Shown: positions 33,601-48,600, numbered from the stretch's first letter. The stretch: 64,000 nucleotides of DNA from Pipra filicauda (GCF_003945595.2 NW_024105098.1:2232001-2296000); one strand, 5' to 3'. Made by a program: numbers and translations. The notes: generated by a model not told the origin, from the letters alone.

Positions 33601-36600
33601 AGACAACCTGCTCAGCCTTTCTGGGTCACTTTGTAAGGCCTGTGCTTGGTTTTTACTGTGGTGATGACTTGAAATTCTTGAAACTCGTATGTAGCCCCAA
33701 AGTTCATTTCATGAAATAAAAGGAATTATCACCTTTTCATTTCTTTTTGTTAAATTTCATTTCACTTTGAGAAATTTTGATTTCATTTCATTTTGTGAAA
33801 CTTCATTTGATTTTATTTCATGAAATGACTAATATCTTGTGTGGTATGACTGAAGTAGCATTGATTTGGAATGCAGGGGAAAAAAGGGTTTGAGCCTGTT
33901 GTTGTAGTTTTCTGCCCTTCTCAGAACCAAAGGAGAGAAAACAATTCCTGGACAGAAGTTACAAGACAAACTAAACAAAAATGGATATACATTAACTTGG
34001 TAAAATTCAAAGGAATACAAAAAAGGCTACTTTGTTATGCCTTTTAGATTAATTTCCTTTTGCTCCTTTGGTTTTCCCCTTCATTGTAGATCAAACACAC
34101 CCCAGTGCCTGTTGGAGGACTAAATGCCAGCCTGCTCCAGACCACATGGAAGTAGAGATTCAATCCATGTGGGACAGCAGCCAGTTTTAAATCATACTTG
34201 GATAAATTATTTTGGAGCAGCAGTTCTAGAAGTGTGGATAGGTGATGTATAGAATCACAGAAAGTCCTGTTTCCCATAAAACACTTGATTCAGATTGTAA
34301 TCTCAGCTCTTCTGGGCTAAACACTCTTCAGCTATGCAGTGAGTAGCTTGGGACCTGCTGCTTCTTGGGTGAGATATTGCTTGGATTGAATATCAAGCAG
34401 AAGCCAAGCTCCATCCTCCTGCCTGACCTGCCACTCTGGGCAAGCACAGGAGCAGAGGAGGAACAAGGTTCATGGTAGCCATGGACATGCTGGAGTTTTG
34501 CTGATGGGTGTTAGCAGAGATTTTTCACCTGTTCAGTGATTCTGGGAGAGAGAAATGCATTGAACCCCTTGGAACAGTGGTGTGTGGCAGCAGAGTTATC
34601 CTGCATTCTTTACTGGTGGTGTCAGGCTGTGATATGAATGAGATGGGGCAGGGGGGCAGCTGGCCAAAAGGACATGACTCAGAGTTGTGAAGTTGTCTGC
34701 TATAAGCAGATAAGTAAAATCCTTGGAAAAACAGGGGAGGAACAGATTTCAGGTTGCTCTCCTTTGCTATGAAAACCCTACTAACCTGGGGTGATCGTGG
34801 CTATATGGGAATTTATCGAGGTACTGTAATGCACAAGGTGGTGGAGAGAACCCTTGAGAGTACCAGTGTACTGAGCACAGTCTGCTTGCAGATCACCATG
34901 TGGGACCTGGCCAGTGGGAAGCTGCTGCGCTCCATCACAGATGCTCACCCCCCAGGAACAGCCATTCTGCACATCAAGGTAAAAGCACTGCAGGTGCTCC
35001 TCTCACCCCATCGTCGCTCATCGGGTGTGGTGGCTTTCCTTGTGCAGTACTTTACATTTACTGACAAGAGCAGAACCCAGGAGCTGTGTGGCAATGGCAT
35101 GCAGAGAGGAGAAAAAGAGCAGGAATTCTGTTTAAAAATGAAACTGAGTATTTAGAGAGTTGACATAACAGTACTGGCTGTGAGTTGTACTGCAACAAAC
35201 AACAGTTGTTGTCTGTTGTGACTCCTCTCTCTGACGCCAAAATGTATGAAGAATTAGTTGCTGGAACACATTTCTCTAAAACTTGGAGTGTTTTGACCTG
35301 GATACAGACTTGCCAACTTTAAACTTAAAAAGAGTCTGAGCTGTAGAAAGTTGCTTCTATCAGCAGTTTTTCAAATAGCTTGTTGGGAATGTTTGGGTTG
35401 AGAAAGAAATCATCTCTAGCTTCTTGTTCATCGTAGCATTATTGCCACACACAGAAAATCATACCTGATGTTATGCCTGGCTTTATGTGGCCTTAGGTGC
35501 TTGTGCTGCTAGATCTTGGGTTGCAAAGACCCCGAGATTTGTGGCTGTGATCCTCTATTGTCTTAATCATTTGCTATCATTAGTAGTTCTGGATGTTTCT
35601 GATTTGGATCTCTCTGTGACTGCAGCCCATTCAGCAGCTCTGGCCCCAGCCCATGGGCTCGAGGCTATGAGCTGTTCTAGTGGTAGCACAGATTTTGATC
35701 AGCTGTAGGTCTGAGCTGCAGCAGAAAATAGTGGGGCCTTGGTACCAAAATCTGTCAGCAGGGCTTGCTGAGGCGTGAAGGGGAAACACAAACCTTGCTT
35801 CTCTTGCACATCATAAAAAAGCCAGTAATTGTCTCAACTCTGGATGTTAAAGGTGTCTTTCTGTAGGTGCAATGCTTGTACTTCTGTGTGCTGTTCATAC
35901 TGCCATGGCGTATATTTTTACATCAGTTTTTTGGCAGTTTGTTTCTTAGGGCCACTTTTAATCTGCTCATCTGCTCAGTTTACAGATGACCCGACACTTG
36001 CGATTTGCAACGACAGCGGAGGCTCCGTGTTTGAACTGTCCTTTAAGTAAGACAACAACTCTGAGGTACCCATAGAAAGTACAGGGAACCAATTCTGGCC
36101 CATAGTCTCTAAAACCTAAGCAGAAAAAACCCCATTGGAATCAATAAAGCTGCTGTGTGAATGCTGAAGGTGCAGTCTAGGGCTGCAGTGTAGTTTCTCA
36201 GCTGAAGCAAGGTGCTGTCTGGCACTGCAATAGGTGAGTAAAAGCCTTAGTTGTGAAGGAGTCAGTGGATTGTCCAGGATCTTAGCATTCCTTGTGGGCT
36301 CTTGTGCACCTCATGGAAGTGCTGCCTCTTGGTTTTCCTTGGCTCAGTAGTGAGAACTACCCTGCAGTAACCACTCATTTTCTTCTTGACCTCTTCAAGA
36401 GGAGGAGGGACAAGGAGGAAGGATTGACAATCAAGGGAGTCTGATCGTGTCCAGCAGTTTCCAAAATGTTAGTGTTGGATAAGATCTTAAGGAGTTCTTG
36501 TCTGTATCTGAGCAGCTGTGTGGGACTGCTCCCAGTGACATGTTACAAGTGATCCCTGGCACTGTGCAAAGGGCTTTCTAAACTGCATATTTATGAAGGA

Positions 36601-39600
36601 TCACTCCTGAGACATCATGAGATTGTTGGGCTGATCTCTACTTGATAACTGGCCCCTGAGCTGATCTCTCTTCCTTGCAGAAGGGTTATGGGAGTGAGGA
36701 CCTGTGAATCTCGGTGTCTCTTCAGTGGCTCCAAAGGGGAAGTTTGCTGTATTGAGCCTTTACATGCAAAAGTTGATCTGAGAGACCATCCTATCACCCA
36801 GTACTCCCTGCTGGCCATGGCCTCCCTCACAAAGGTAACGTGCTGCTTGCAGGAGGCTTGGTGTGAGAAATCACAGAGGAGAAGTTCTCTGCTCTATGCT
36901 CAGACGTTTCATTTTGTCTTGTTTTCCTTGAAGATACTGGTTATTGGCCTGAAGCCATCTCTGAAGGTGTGGATGACCTTTCCCTACGGTCGGGTGAGTA
37001 ATGAAGCCAAACAGGTGCTTTTTGGGTTATGGCTACAAACAGAGTCTGGAGTGCAGGAGGTGAGATGAGAGCCAGGTGTTTGGTGTCACTCCCTTGTCAG
37101 CACTGCCAACTGCACTGTGGGATTGCAGTGATAACCAATGGTCTGATGTGGGCAGGTTGTGGGCAGAGAGGGGCTGAGAAGGCTGCTTCCAGCTGTACCT
37201 CTGGGAAGATGCTGAATTTCACAGATAAGTAGGAAGGAGCCCCTCAGCTGCTTGTCTTCCCTGCTGCAGCCTGGTGCAGTGGGACGTTCAGCTGACTGGG
37301 GGTACAGTCACCCTGGACTGGGGCTGCTGTTTTACAGAGGAACCATACAACAGACCCCTTAATTAAAGGGACCGAAGCTGGGTGGAATTAGAGCACTAGT
37401 CAGGCTTCTGAACTCTTGATTATTCACTTTCACTACTTGCTGGTATAGTTCCTCTTGGAAAAACAGCAGGGGGCAGGTGAGGGATATGTTAGGGTGGGAG
37501 AATGGAGACAAGGCTGCAAGCAAGCTGCAGCTCCTTGTAGTGCATCCATCCCTGTGAGATTGGATGTTCACTGGGCAGAGAGGACACTGGGGGGTTGTGA
37601 CTGGGTGTCCACTAAACGTGGGGCTGCACCAAGGGGCACGAGCTGCTGCTCAGCTGCCACCAGGCCAGGAATTGAATTTGCTTTGCAGCCCGTGTGTGTA
37701 CGTGGTGCAGTCAGTGAGAAGCAGCTGATGAGCCACACGTGTCCTGGAGCTGAGGGTGTGCCTGGCCTGCCCTAAATACTTGCTGTGCTTGTTGTGTGAC
37801 AGATGGACCCCTCGAGTGTCCCTCTCCTGGCCTGGCACTTTGTGGCTGTGCAGAGCTCTGTGAACCCCATGCTGGCCTTCTGTCGAGGAGACGTCGTGCA
37901 CTTCCTGCTGGTGAGCCTGGGGTGTTTTGTGCTGCTGCTCAGATAGTCCCGTCTCACTGACGTGTTCAGCTGACACAGCCTGTGTCTCAGTGACAGGGTG
38001 ATCTCTGAGCATGCTGGGCATGGCTGCAGCTTGGCAAAACCAGCCTGGTGCTCACTGCTCCTCAGCAAGCAGTGGTGCCCTTCCCTGAGAACCCAGAGGT
38101 GTGAGATTTATCTGTTCCAGAAGTATTGATTTGCAGCTGATTTCTACTGGAGGTAGAGTGTGGGTTGTTTTCAGGGAGGGCACATGAATTTGAGACACCA
38201 TTCTATTTTTTGCTTTAAAACTTGAGTCTGCAAAAAAATTGTATAAACCACTAAGAAAAGAGCTTCCAGATCCTGTTGGTGTGTGACTTAAGGGGATGCT
38301 GCTCATCCTGGTTAGGTCTGCAGCAGTTACACATGCAGATATGGTTCTTGAAGATGGTTTCATGCCTGCTTCCAGTATGAGAGCAGTACCTAGGCTTCAG
38401 AAAATCTGGCATTTTGGCTTTGGAGTGCTAAGTTTGTTTCCCAACTCTGCTGTCATCTTGGAACTTAAGCTTTGCTCAAGCATCCGAACATTGTATTGTC
38501 TGGATTGATCCTCCTTCTCCTCTACCTTCTGTCCTGGTAAAACTGGGCAGAAAGAAAAGGATATGTTTAAGCCTGTCTTGCTGAGATGCTTCTCTGGGGG
38601 GAGCTCCAGACTCCTGGAGTCTTGTGGAGAACTGAGAGGCTGAACTGAAGGAAGTCTTGGACTCTGAGTCAGCTTTGATTTCTCTTTTAGGTCAAGAGAG
38701 ATGACACTGGTGCAATACATGTCACTAAGCAGAGGCAGCTTCATCTGCACTATGATCTCATCAACTTTACTGTAAGTCTCAATACTACAGAATGGTTAAA
38801 TTTTTTTTTGCACTAGTTTTCTTGTAAATATGTTTCAATAGCCCTGAGTGTTGTGCTCTTGGCTGTGTTTATCCAGTGCTAACTGACTGAAAATGCCCTT
38901 AAACCTGGGACTCTGTGGAAAACCAGCACAAGTGAAATAGCAAGTAGTAGCTAAAGGATAAAAAATCAGTAGCATGGAGGCAACAATACTGCCTTTTTTT
39001 GGAAAGGAGGGGTAGCTTTGTTGAAATGTTTTCGGGATCAGAGGGTGTCTGGCAAGAAAGATTTTTATTCTGTATTCAAACTAAAAAAAAGTGAAAGCTT
39101 CTGTGTAATTGGCTCAGTAACATTCCAGTAACATTTCCATACATAAGTGCTTGGTACAGCACCATAATTGATACTTTCAATAAAAAATCCCCAAAACTAT
39201 TAAACTCTAAACATTTACAGAATACAGTGAGCAAAACATGAAAGGCCAAAATACCACATCAATATGGACATCCACATCAGCTGGAATTTGAAGTTTGTAA
39301 AAATATGTTTGGCTGTTTAAAAAAAAATAAATGAAAAATTGCAAAAGCAATGAAAAAAAAACTTTTTATTTTGCAAGGTTTTGAACATAAAAGTAGGAGC
39401 TGCAGAATATGAGTGACAGGCTTTGAGTTAAACTCAGTTGTACTGTATCTCTTTTTACTGCCTCTTGTTGCTGTATTTACCTAAGAGATCTGGGAGCAGA
39501 TGGTGTAATCATCTTGGGTTTGAGACCTTTGGATAGAAAGTGTGCTGGAGCATAAAGGGTGCACCAAGAGCTCTGGTGGATTTGCCATTTGTCCACAGCT

Positions 39601-42600
39601 GTTTCTGTGAAGATTCCATGTGATTTTTCTCTGGGGGGAGCCCCCCTGTCTTACCTTTGGAGTTCCGTGTGTGTGCAGCTGTGCAGTGGCTGTGTGTAGT
39701 AACAAAGCCCTCCTAGAACTCCCGGTGTTGGTACTCAGGGGTGTGGCCAGAGCCTGGTTCATTGCTCTCTGTGTTTGCATTGCTGAAACGTGGGACTTGC
39801 TGCTCTTGCAGTGGATCAACTCCCGGACCGCGGTGCTGCTGGACAGCGTGGAGAAGCTGCACGTCATAGACCGGCAGACACAGGAGGAGCTGGAGACCAT
39901 CGAGATCCCAGAGGTGCAGCTGGTCTACAACAGCAGCCACTTCAAATCCCTGGCCACGGGGGGCAACGTCAGCGAGGCCCTGGTAGGCACCAGGGACCTG
40001 CTGTGGCAGCAGCTGTGTTTGGGATACACCCCAAGTGGGAGCCTGCAGGGAAAAAGCCCTTTTGGAGCACCTGGGAAGTCAGACATGGTGGTGATGTGGG
40101 CAGCTAGCACACAGCTCATGCTTCCTTTTGTGCACTGAGGTTTTTAGGAGCTGCTCCTCAAGCCTTGGAATGCTCTGTCCAGGACAAAAGCTGATGTGCT
40201 TTATTCTTTAAGAGATTTTTTTACATACTATTCCCCAAAGACTGGAGCCTTGGTTACTGGCAGTCAAACTTGTGTTGGAGCAACTCTCACTTCAACAGTC
40301 ACCTCTCCGTGTGCCCTACACATTTGCTCTTGAGGGAGATTTGGGAAGCAGCAGATGGCAAGGAAGGAGCCCCCACAACTTTTTTGGCACCTGAGCCCTA
40401 CTTAGTCATGTTTTTGGGTAGCCAGAGCTCAGCAGCAGTTTAAGCTGAGTTCCCAAGCAGGAAGGAGTGACAGCAGAGCTCTCTGACTTACCACTGTCCA
40501 GCAATCTGTGGGGTTCTCCCCCCAGCCTCATTTTGGTTTCTGAGTTACAAAGGGTCTTTAAAGTGCATTTATGTTTCTTGGGAAATTTTACAAAAACAAA
40601 AGGCAGGTTTACTTGCATGTGGTTTTTCTCCCTGTAGGCACTGGTGGGAGAGAAGGCTTGTTACCAGTCCATCAGCAGCTGTGGTGGCCAGATCTTTTAC
40701 CTTGGAACTAAGGTAAGTGGAGGGAGTTTTTAAGTAAAAATACAGGCCACTCACTGTTGATGGTAAATCTTCTTCCAGAGAAGGACAGCTTTTCTTCTGT
40801 GGAAATGTGTATGGGGAATGGGCTCTTTGTGCACTTATGTTGTGGAATTAAAGAAACGTGTAAAAATTTGGTTTTAGCCCAGGTATGGGCTAAGTAAGAC
40901 CTTGTCATAGTTTCAGAGTATCCTGATTTGTGCTGCTTCAGAGTAGACTCAGCATTACTTTACTGACATCTCCTGTGGCCTAAGCTTCAATATCTCTGTT
41001 GTAAATGTGTTGGGGAATAAACAGAAGGAAATAAGACAGCAGGGAAAACTGGGCTGCCATTTATACAGCTTGAGGGTTGCTTTCCTTAGCTCCTCTGTAC
41101 CATGTGTGGTGGGTCAGTGGGATACCATAGGCTGCAGGAGCAACTGTAAGTAAATAACTCTTTTAATTTCGTTTTTCTTTCCTAGTCTGTTCACGTCATG
41201 ACATTGAGAAGCTGGAGAGAGGTATGTTGAGAGGGAAACTGGACAGCTTAGTAGGTTGGAATTGCTTAAGTATAGGTCCAGAGAAGGAAGGGAGCATTTG
41301 TTGAGTTCTGAGCACTGTGCTCAGGATGCCCAAGTGCCACACAGAGCCAGCACTGCGGATACTCTGATTTTTGTGGGGGACACTGTGGGACTCCTCTTGC
41401 ACGACCTTGCAGGCTGGATGGAGCCCCTGCTCTCCCAAACCAGGCACTGTGCCTTGCCAGGGGTCAGCTCCTGTTAATGAGACAGAGATAGTGCAGTGCC
41501 TGACTCGGGGAGTGTGTGGTGGTGCAACCCTTGTGTGTGCCACGTGAGCATCCAGGAGTTGAAGGAAGCCTGGTTCGCTGTATTTTATCTCCACCTACTG
41601 CAGGACCCACATCATAAAATCCATCAAAGGCTACCGAGAAAGTTCATAGTATTTTAGATCCTTGTTGGCTGAAGATTTTCTTTGGAACATCATTTCTCTG
41701 AGGGCTCAAACCCTATCAGTTTCCACACTGAAGTTCTTAGTGATCTATTCATGTCTGTCTGTTCCTGTGTGTACTTTTCACTTGAATTAAAGACCTGTTT
41801 TCCTTACTGGATCACCACTCTGCAGTATGTTTATCCAGTGTATGCATCTTCTGTCTCAGACTTAGTTTGGCAAGGCTGAGCAGAGCTCTTTCTCCTGTAA
41901 GATTACCTTCCCATTGCTTTCTTTATTCCTGTTCTCTGCACCTTTAATGGAATATGAACAGTTCAGCTCGGTTGAGTTTTTAGTTCAGCAAGTCACTTCC
42001 CTCTGCTGGTTTTGTCTCCAGCCATTCACCACTGACTTTGGTTTAGTAAACTGTGGTGACAAGCCTTTTCTTGACCCATGATTTCAGGCACAGGTTTTCC
42101 TAGAAATCAGAAGTCAATCAAGATTTATGTGCTCTGAGTCAACCCCTTTCTAAGTTCCTTTATTGTGCTGCAGTTGTGCCTCTATCATAGGGGACCTAAG
42201 AGTTGTAATTGAGTATGTGGTGATCAGGGGTGAAGGTGAGAGTTAATTCTTACTACAGGACAGGATGCTGGGCTGAGACTTAGAATCTCTCTTCTCTCAG
42301 ACATTACTTTAACGCTTTGACCTGACCTACCAAGGCTGGTGGTGCTCGACTTTGGGTGCTAGTAATTCCTTAAGGCAGAAAATACTTGTGATGTGCCTCA
42401 GTGCTGCTGACTGTGAGCTCAGGAGAAGATAAAGGGTGGGCTGAGTACCCCTGTGTGCTGAGAGCATGGCAGAGGTGTGTGCTGGGCTCCAGGTGATGAG
42501 GCAGGGATGGGGCACAGAAGATTTCTCTGTGTATCAGAGTCACTAATGCTGTGGGTCTCCATCCATCAAACCCCTGACCTAACATGTAACCCACAGGGGC

Positions 42601-45600
42601 TTGATGTACTGGGGCCTTGATATCTCTTAGGTTTATTGAACTGTTCAGCAGAAAATATACACTTGAGAGCATCTCTTTGAGGTACTGGCCTTTACTGCAG
42701 TGTGGTGAGAGCTTCTGAGGTGTCTTGTCCCCTTGCTGTCAGGGATTGACTCACTGCTGGGAATTGCTGATCTTACATGGGAGGAGAGGATCATCTTTTT
42801 TGTAGGACTGAGGTCCAGTGTCCCTTGTTATTTCAGAGAGTTGACCACCTTCTGAAACAAGAGCGTCTCACAGATGCCCTGGCTTTAGCTTGGTCCTTCT
42901 ATGAAGGTAAAGCAAAGGCTGTAGTAGGTAAGTTTGGGTTGGTTGGTTTCTTTGTTTTTAACTGAAACCTCTAGGGAAGGTTTTAAACCTGTGCATGTAC
43001 AGAAATCACTTTTTCAGGGGAATAAGAAAAAAAAAAGGCAGAGTATTGAACTGAAGAAGAGAAAGTAGGATGTGCTGCTTTGGGTTTGGCAGAAGCAACA
43101 GATCAGTTTGATTTTTTTGAGTTGCAGTCCCTTTAACAGTTTACTGATTTCAAATGAGCATCAGACTTGGTCTGTGTTGTGACTCCAATCTGCTGTCACT
43201 TTGCCATGAAGGAGGTGGATCCAGGAGGTGAACATCCAGCCTGCTAAAATATTCCTGAGGGTCATGCATGAGCTGTGGGTAGCTTTCAATGTGATTTTCT
43301 GTCAGCTCTGCCAAGCAGGTACTTCCATTCAGGTCTCCTCTGACTATACAATGGCTGAAAGAACTGCTGGCGTTTGACCCCGTGTTTCCTCCAAAGGAGG
43401 ATGCTTTGTGAGCACTTAGCTTGTTATAAGAAATGTGTTAATTATGCCAGAAACTGCCACTTAAATGATCTGATTTGTACTGGACATGTTATTTTACAGC
43501 AAGTAACTTTTGATGGTTTTGACAGATGAGCTGCAAGTTCTCAGGATAAGATCCTGCTGTGAAATTGTTGGTGTATGAAGCTGTGTCATGTTTTAATGCA
43601 CAGATATAACACAATTAACAGATAGTAATTCTTTGAATAATGAAAAACTGTCTTTTTGAGTTGACATTTCCATTATTTTCCCCTTTTAGTGCACTGCATT
43701 CAGCTGCTTTGCATCAAGACCTCCTCCAGCAATTACCCTCATGTACAGTCTTTGACAGCCCTCCATTAACTGTCCTCCCAGTGTTAAACAGCACTCAGAG
43801 CTGCTCTTGCCATTCCTGTGCTGGAACAGCCTTTAAATTGGGAGAATAAGCCTTTTGGAAGAAGAGTGGGCTAAAAGTAGACCACAAAAGTGTGTGTTTA
43901 CATATCCTGACCTCACCCTCTCAAGGGCAATGGTGTTGGCATCCGAGCTGGGGAGCTGTTGTATTTCTACAGGTAGCTTAGATGAGAAAAGCTTCATTTT
44001 CCACCCCTCTCCCCCTCATTCTTTCCAGGCCTGACTGGGGACACAACCAAGAGGAAGGCAGTCATTGCAGACAGGGTGAGTCACTGAGCTCTTCCAACTG
44101 GTGTGTGCTGCCTGTGTTCCCATGAGGAATGGCTGCTGTCCTCCAGAGCTAACTCTGGAACGTGTCTGTGTGACTCTCTTGCTAAGATTGTGAACAGGAT
44201 TTTAGAAAAAACTTGGAAATGCCAAGGTGGGGATAAAATCTGCAGCACTAGGTGAAAAAAACCAAACCAAAAGGTGACACTATCATCCAGACCTGGAGAT
44301 CTCTGATCCCCTCACAGTGAAGAGAAACCTTTTGTGTAGGAAACTCCAGAGTTTCCTGACCCTTGGTTGGCAAGTGATGATCAGTATGTGACGTGCTGCC
44401 TCTCAGGATGGAAATTTTGCTCCATGTTTATGTGGGCATGGAGTAAACTCTTCAACTGATCCAGTTCAGTTGTTACAGGAATCTTCTTCTGGGAGGGATG
44501 TGTTTAAAATATACACTTATTGCTGTACTTTGTTCCTGTGTATTTTATTTGGAGGTAACTAAGTTTTGCTGTTTAAGGTACTGGAACTTAAGCTTTGGAT
44601 AAAAACATGGCTCAGGTGAGCCTTGTGCTTCAGAATGTGTTCAGCAGCCTGAAAACTCCTTAGTGTAGGATCTGAATTAATGTTTTGTTTCTTGTAATTC
44701 AGATGGTTGAAATCCTTCTCCATTACGCTGATCGGACTTTGAAGAAATGTCCTGACCAAGGGAAAATCCAGGTTATGGAGCAGCACTTTCAGGTATGGTG
44801 CTCCAGAGAACTCTTTTATAAATCTTTTGGGTTTGTTTTTTTTTAATCAGACTTTGCTTTGCTCCAAACATTACTTGTCTGTTTTTGAGAAATCTTGCTG
44901 TGGTTCAGCTGAACTCTCACCTGTTGTGTGCACTCACGAAACCAGGACGTGGGTATGGCTGGGTGCCCTCTGTCCTCTGCACAAGTGTCACCAAGCGTGA
45001 CTGTGCCAGCTCCCAGCCAGTTCAGATAGCTCTTTGTTTGTGCCCTGTGCTGGGCAGGCTGCAGTTTGAGCTGTGCAGGATGTGCTGCTCAGGATTTCTG
45101 TCAGCCCCTCCGTTTCTGTGTCCCTCCCGCAGGACGTGGTGCCCGTCATCGTCGATTACTGTCTCCTGCTGCAGCGCATGTGAGTCCCAGGGCACACCAC
45201 CAGCCCTCCCTGTAGCCCCCCAGTGCCGTCCCCATGGCATCACATGGATTAGAGGAATCCCATCCCATCACTTCATATCATCTCACATCACGGTGTAGAG
45301 GAATGCTTAAAAACGGGTACTAAAGTCAGGGGACTCAGAGTATCTCTTAAATTTTCATTGATGTGTTAAAGAAGAAAAGTAGCTTCAAACCAAGAACCTG
45401 CCTTGATAGATTTTCCTGTCATCATCATCCCTTCCCCTCTAACAGCACTTTTGTTGCTGCAACATCCAGAGCTGATTTATCCTGTAACTTGTCCCAGTGC
45501 AGGAGTTGAACAGGGCACTCGGTTCCTGAGCCTGGGGAATACGGAGGAAATGGAGTTTAATTTAGAGCCCTCAGAATGTAGATAAGTAATGAGATTTTAA

Positions 45601-48600
45601 TAAGATTATTTGATAACTAAACTCTTCTTTCCTCCTAGGGATCTATTATTTAACCAGATATATGATAAGATGAGCGAGAATTCTGTAGCCAAAGGCATCT
45701 TTCTGGAGTGCTTGGAGCCATATATCTTAAGTGATAAGCTGATGGGAATCACAGCTCAGGTGATGAAAGACTTGCTGCTTCACTTCCAAGACAAGAACAG
45801 GTTGGAAAACTTGGAAGCCTGCATTGTGCATATGGATATCACCAGCTTAGATATCCAGCAGGTGAGTGGTTGTGCTGCACACTGTATTGAGTTCCTCTGA
45901 ATAAATCAACATCTTGTGCTTTTAAGCACAGCATAACATGTGGGAAACAAGGTGTCACCTTTCCACGGACAAGACTTAGGTAGTGCAAACTGTTCGTGCC
46001 TTTTGGTCACTAATTTGTAACAGAGCTCAGCCCTGTGCCCCTGGGATCAAATTCAGTGCATTGGGAATTATTTAGTGTGGCTGTGTTTTGCTCCCCCTGT
46101 TTGTGACTTGGTGTAGGTCAATGCATCAGCAGCTGAGTGTGTTGGAAAATTCTAGTCCTTCAGGATTAGGCTGACATTCCCAATCAGCCTTTTCCATTTT
46201 GAGTACCTTGCCTGACATCAGAGGCTGAAGAGGCACAAAAAACTGGGTGGTATTTGTCAGCTTGGTGCCTGCCAGCCTGCTTTGCTCTTGCACAACAAAG
46301 TTAGTGGAGCAAGGTGGTGTTCCTGCTCAGTAGTCTTGCTTTCCAGTGCCATGACTTTCCATTTCAAGGATGGAAACTCCATGTTTTGATTCAGTAGCCC
46401 AACAAGAAGGCAAACTAGTGCAGTCAAGGGATTTGAAGAACTGATTTTTTATTTATTTGTTCTTTAACCTCATATGAGCGTTAGAATCTCAACAGTTCAA
46501 TTCCATGCTTGCTGCACGAGCAGTAGGCTGGACACTCCCTTTGGGGATTTGGGGTCCCTGCAGAGACTAGTTCTGCAAGTGGAAAGTCTCATTTTGCTTT
46601 GAGTGGTACTGTTGGATGATGGCAATGGGGAATGAGGGAGCGGTGAGCTGAGAGCAGCTGTGTATCTGCACTGTGCTTTGCTCTGCAGGTCGTTCTCCTG
46701 TGCTGGGAGAACCGTCTGTATGATGCCATGATCTATGTGTACAACAGTGGGATGAACGACTTCATCAGCCCCATGGAGGTAGGAGAGGTGCTGGGTGCAG
46801 GGAGGTGCTATTGGGGTGTTCATTCATACATTCCTCCTGAGAAACAGCAGCTCAAACCCAAAACCTTTCTCATTCCGTGTGTTCTGTGTTCTTGTCCTCT
46901 TCCATTTCAAGGGACATCCTGTGCTTCACTTTGGAAGCACTGGTGGTGTTTTCTGAGTAGTGCTGAAACAAAGAGCTGGGGCCATTTGAATGTGAAAGTC
47001 TTCAGTGCCCAGTTTTTAGCAGCTGTAATCTCATTTGATTTTTCTCAGGAAAGAAACTCTTACTTGTTCATGACTTGAAAAAGAACTTCCGGAAACCAAG
47101 CACTAGTTGTATGACTACAAAAAACTCTTCTGCTTTCTACAACTAAGTGCTTAGAAAATTCCTCATTCTACACACCCAAACTGAAGGCTCTGGTGATGCT
47201 GCTGGGTGGGCTGAAGGGGTTTGCACAATCTCTGCTGGCAGGAGATGCAGGAACAGGACATGGGGTGGTGGGTTATACTCGTACTGTTACTTCTGGGACT
47301 GCTGAACGTTGCTTTTTCTTAGTGTGACCTGTGCTCAGGGTTAGATCTGGTTGAATGAAGGCTGTTTTTTCATAACATCAGCTGGGAAAAGCATCCTTTT
47401 GCCATGTCTTGGAGTTCTCTGTGCCTTTTAATTAAAAGACATGGTGATAGAGAGTTTCTGTGGGAAAACACCCATTGATCTCTGCTTTAAAACCACACAG
47501 GTTCTTTGCTTTGAGCTTTTCCAGCTGCTTGAGCACTGCCTTTTTTCTTGTTACAGAAACTGTTCAAAGTCATTGCTCCTCCACTGAATGCTGGGAAGTC
47601 TCTCACAGGTACAGAATTCTTTTCCTTTGAGGGTGTCTGTTTTTTATTTGATGTTTTGATGTTTTGAATATTCCTAGTCACTTCCAACAGAGATGCAAAA
47701 AGGGAATGCATACCCAGTGTAAGGGTCTCAGAGAACAGAAGAGTCTTCTGGTACTGTTTACTGTGTGTGAAGCTGCTCAGCTTTCTGTGGGATAAACTCT
47801 GCGTGCAGATGAGATGTTTTGCCAGCAGCTGAGAGAAGACTTGCATCTATCTTGTCTTGTGAAGAAAAGGTGACAAATAATTTCTGTTTTGTAGATGAGC
47901 AGGTGATAATGGGCAACAAGCTGCTTGTGTATATAAGGTAAGGCCATTTGGGGAGTGGGTGAAGTGCTGCCTAGTTGTGGCACCAGATTTTAAACTTGCT
48001 ACATTTAAATTTGCTAAACTCTTACGCTGTAGTTGCAGAATCTTATAGGGAGGGTGTGTAAAACAGCAGTGGGTCCTCACTGCAGCTGACTTAAATTTGC
48101 AATGCCTTCTTGTTGCACCTGGTGTGAGGGGATAGGCAGGGTCAAGCTGGAGGCAGAGGTCGGGTTACTGCTGATATGCCAGCCCCATGTTTTTATCTTC
48201 AGAACGGGGTTAGAGGCAGTCTAGTCCTGGGTGTGACATGGTGCTCCTGGAGCAAGGAGGCCTCCACAGCCTGAGCAGCTGTTTTGGCCCTGCTGCCCTG
48301 CCTTTTGGGATGGCTCTGCTCAGTTGCTCCTTGCTGTGTTGCCTGTCATTTGCAGCAGGTCGCTCCTAAAATTCAAAAGTAAAGAACTCTGTGAGAAATC
48401 CTGAGTTTCCCCAGCACTTTTCTGCTGTGAAGTGACACCTCAGATGCAAATAATTGCAGTGTGTTGGCTCAGTGTATATTAACAGCAGTGCTGCCTGCAG
48501 TGCTTGCTTTCATGATCTAGAAAATAAATTGGTTTGCCCTGTTTTAAGATTAATCTAGAAACTAACTCAGAAAATAAAAAATCAGTTCCCCTCAATCTGT

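Larger units (their letters stand above)
33328..35978 (+). other. VPS8: VPS8 introns 7 and 8
   Basis: Introns 33328-34891 and 34979-35978. The first holds the TTTCATTT-rich block at 33703-33830. Nothing else recognised. Confidence 0.6.
36047..39811 (+). other. VPS8: VPS8 introns 9 to 13
   Basis: Introns 36047-36680, 36835-36933 (99 nt), 36994-37802, 37911-38690 and 38772-39811. The last is A-rich around 39300-39380. No mobile element or RNA gene recognised. Confidence 0.6.
39983..44702 (+). other. VPS8: VPS8 introns 14 to 18
   Basis: Introns 39983-40637, 40713-41185, 41222-42836, 42928-44028 and 44076-44702. No feature recognised beyond splice signals. Confidence 0.6.

Noticed and set aside
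34245..34270. tagaatcacagaa resembling the reverse complement of a CR1 tail
   Set aside because: Match too short and no further CR1 sequence beside it.
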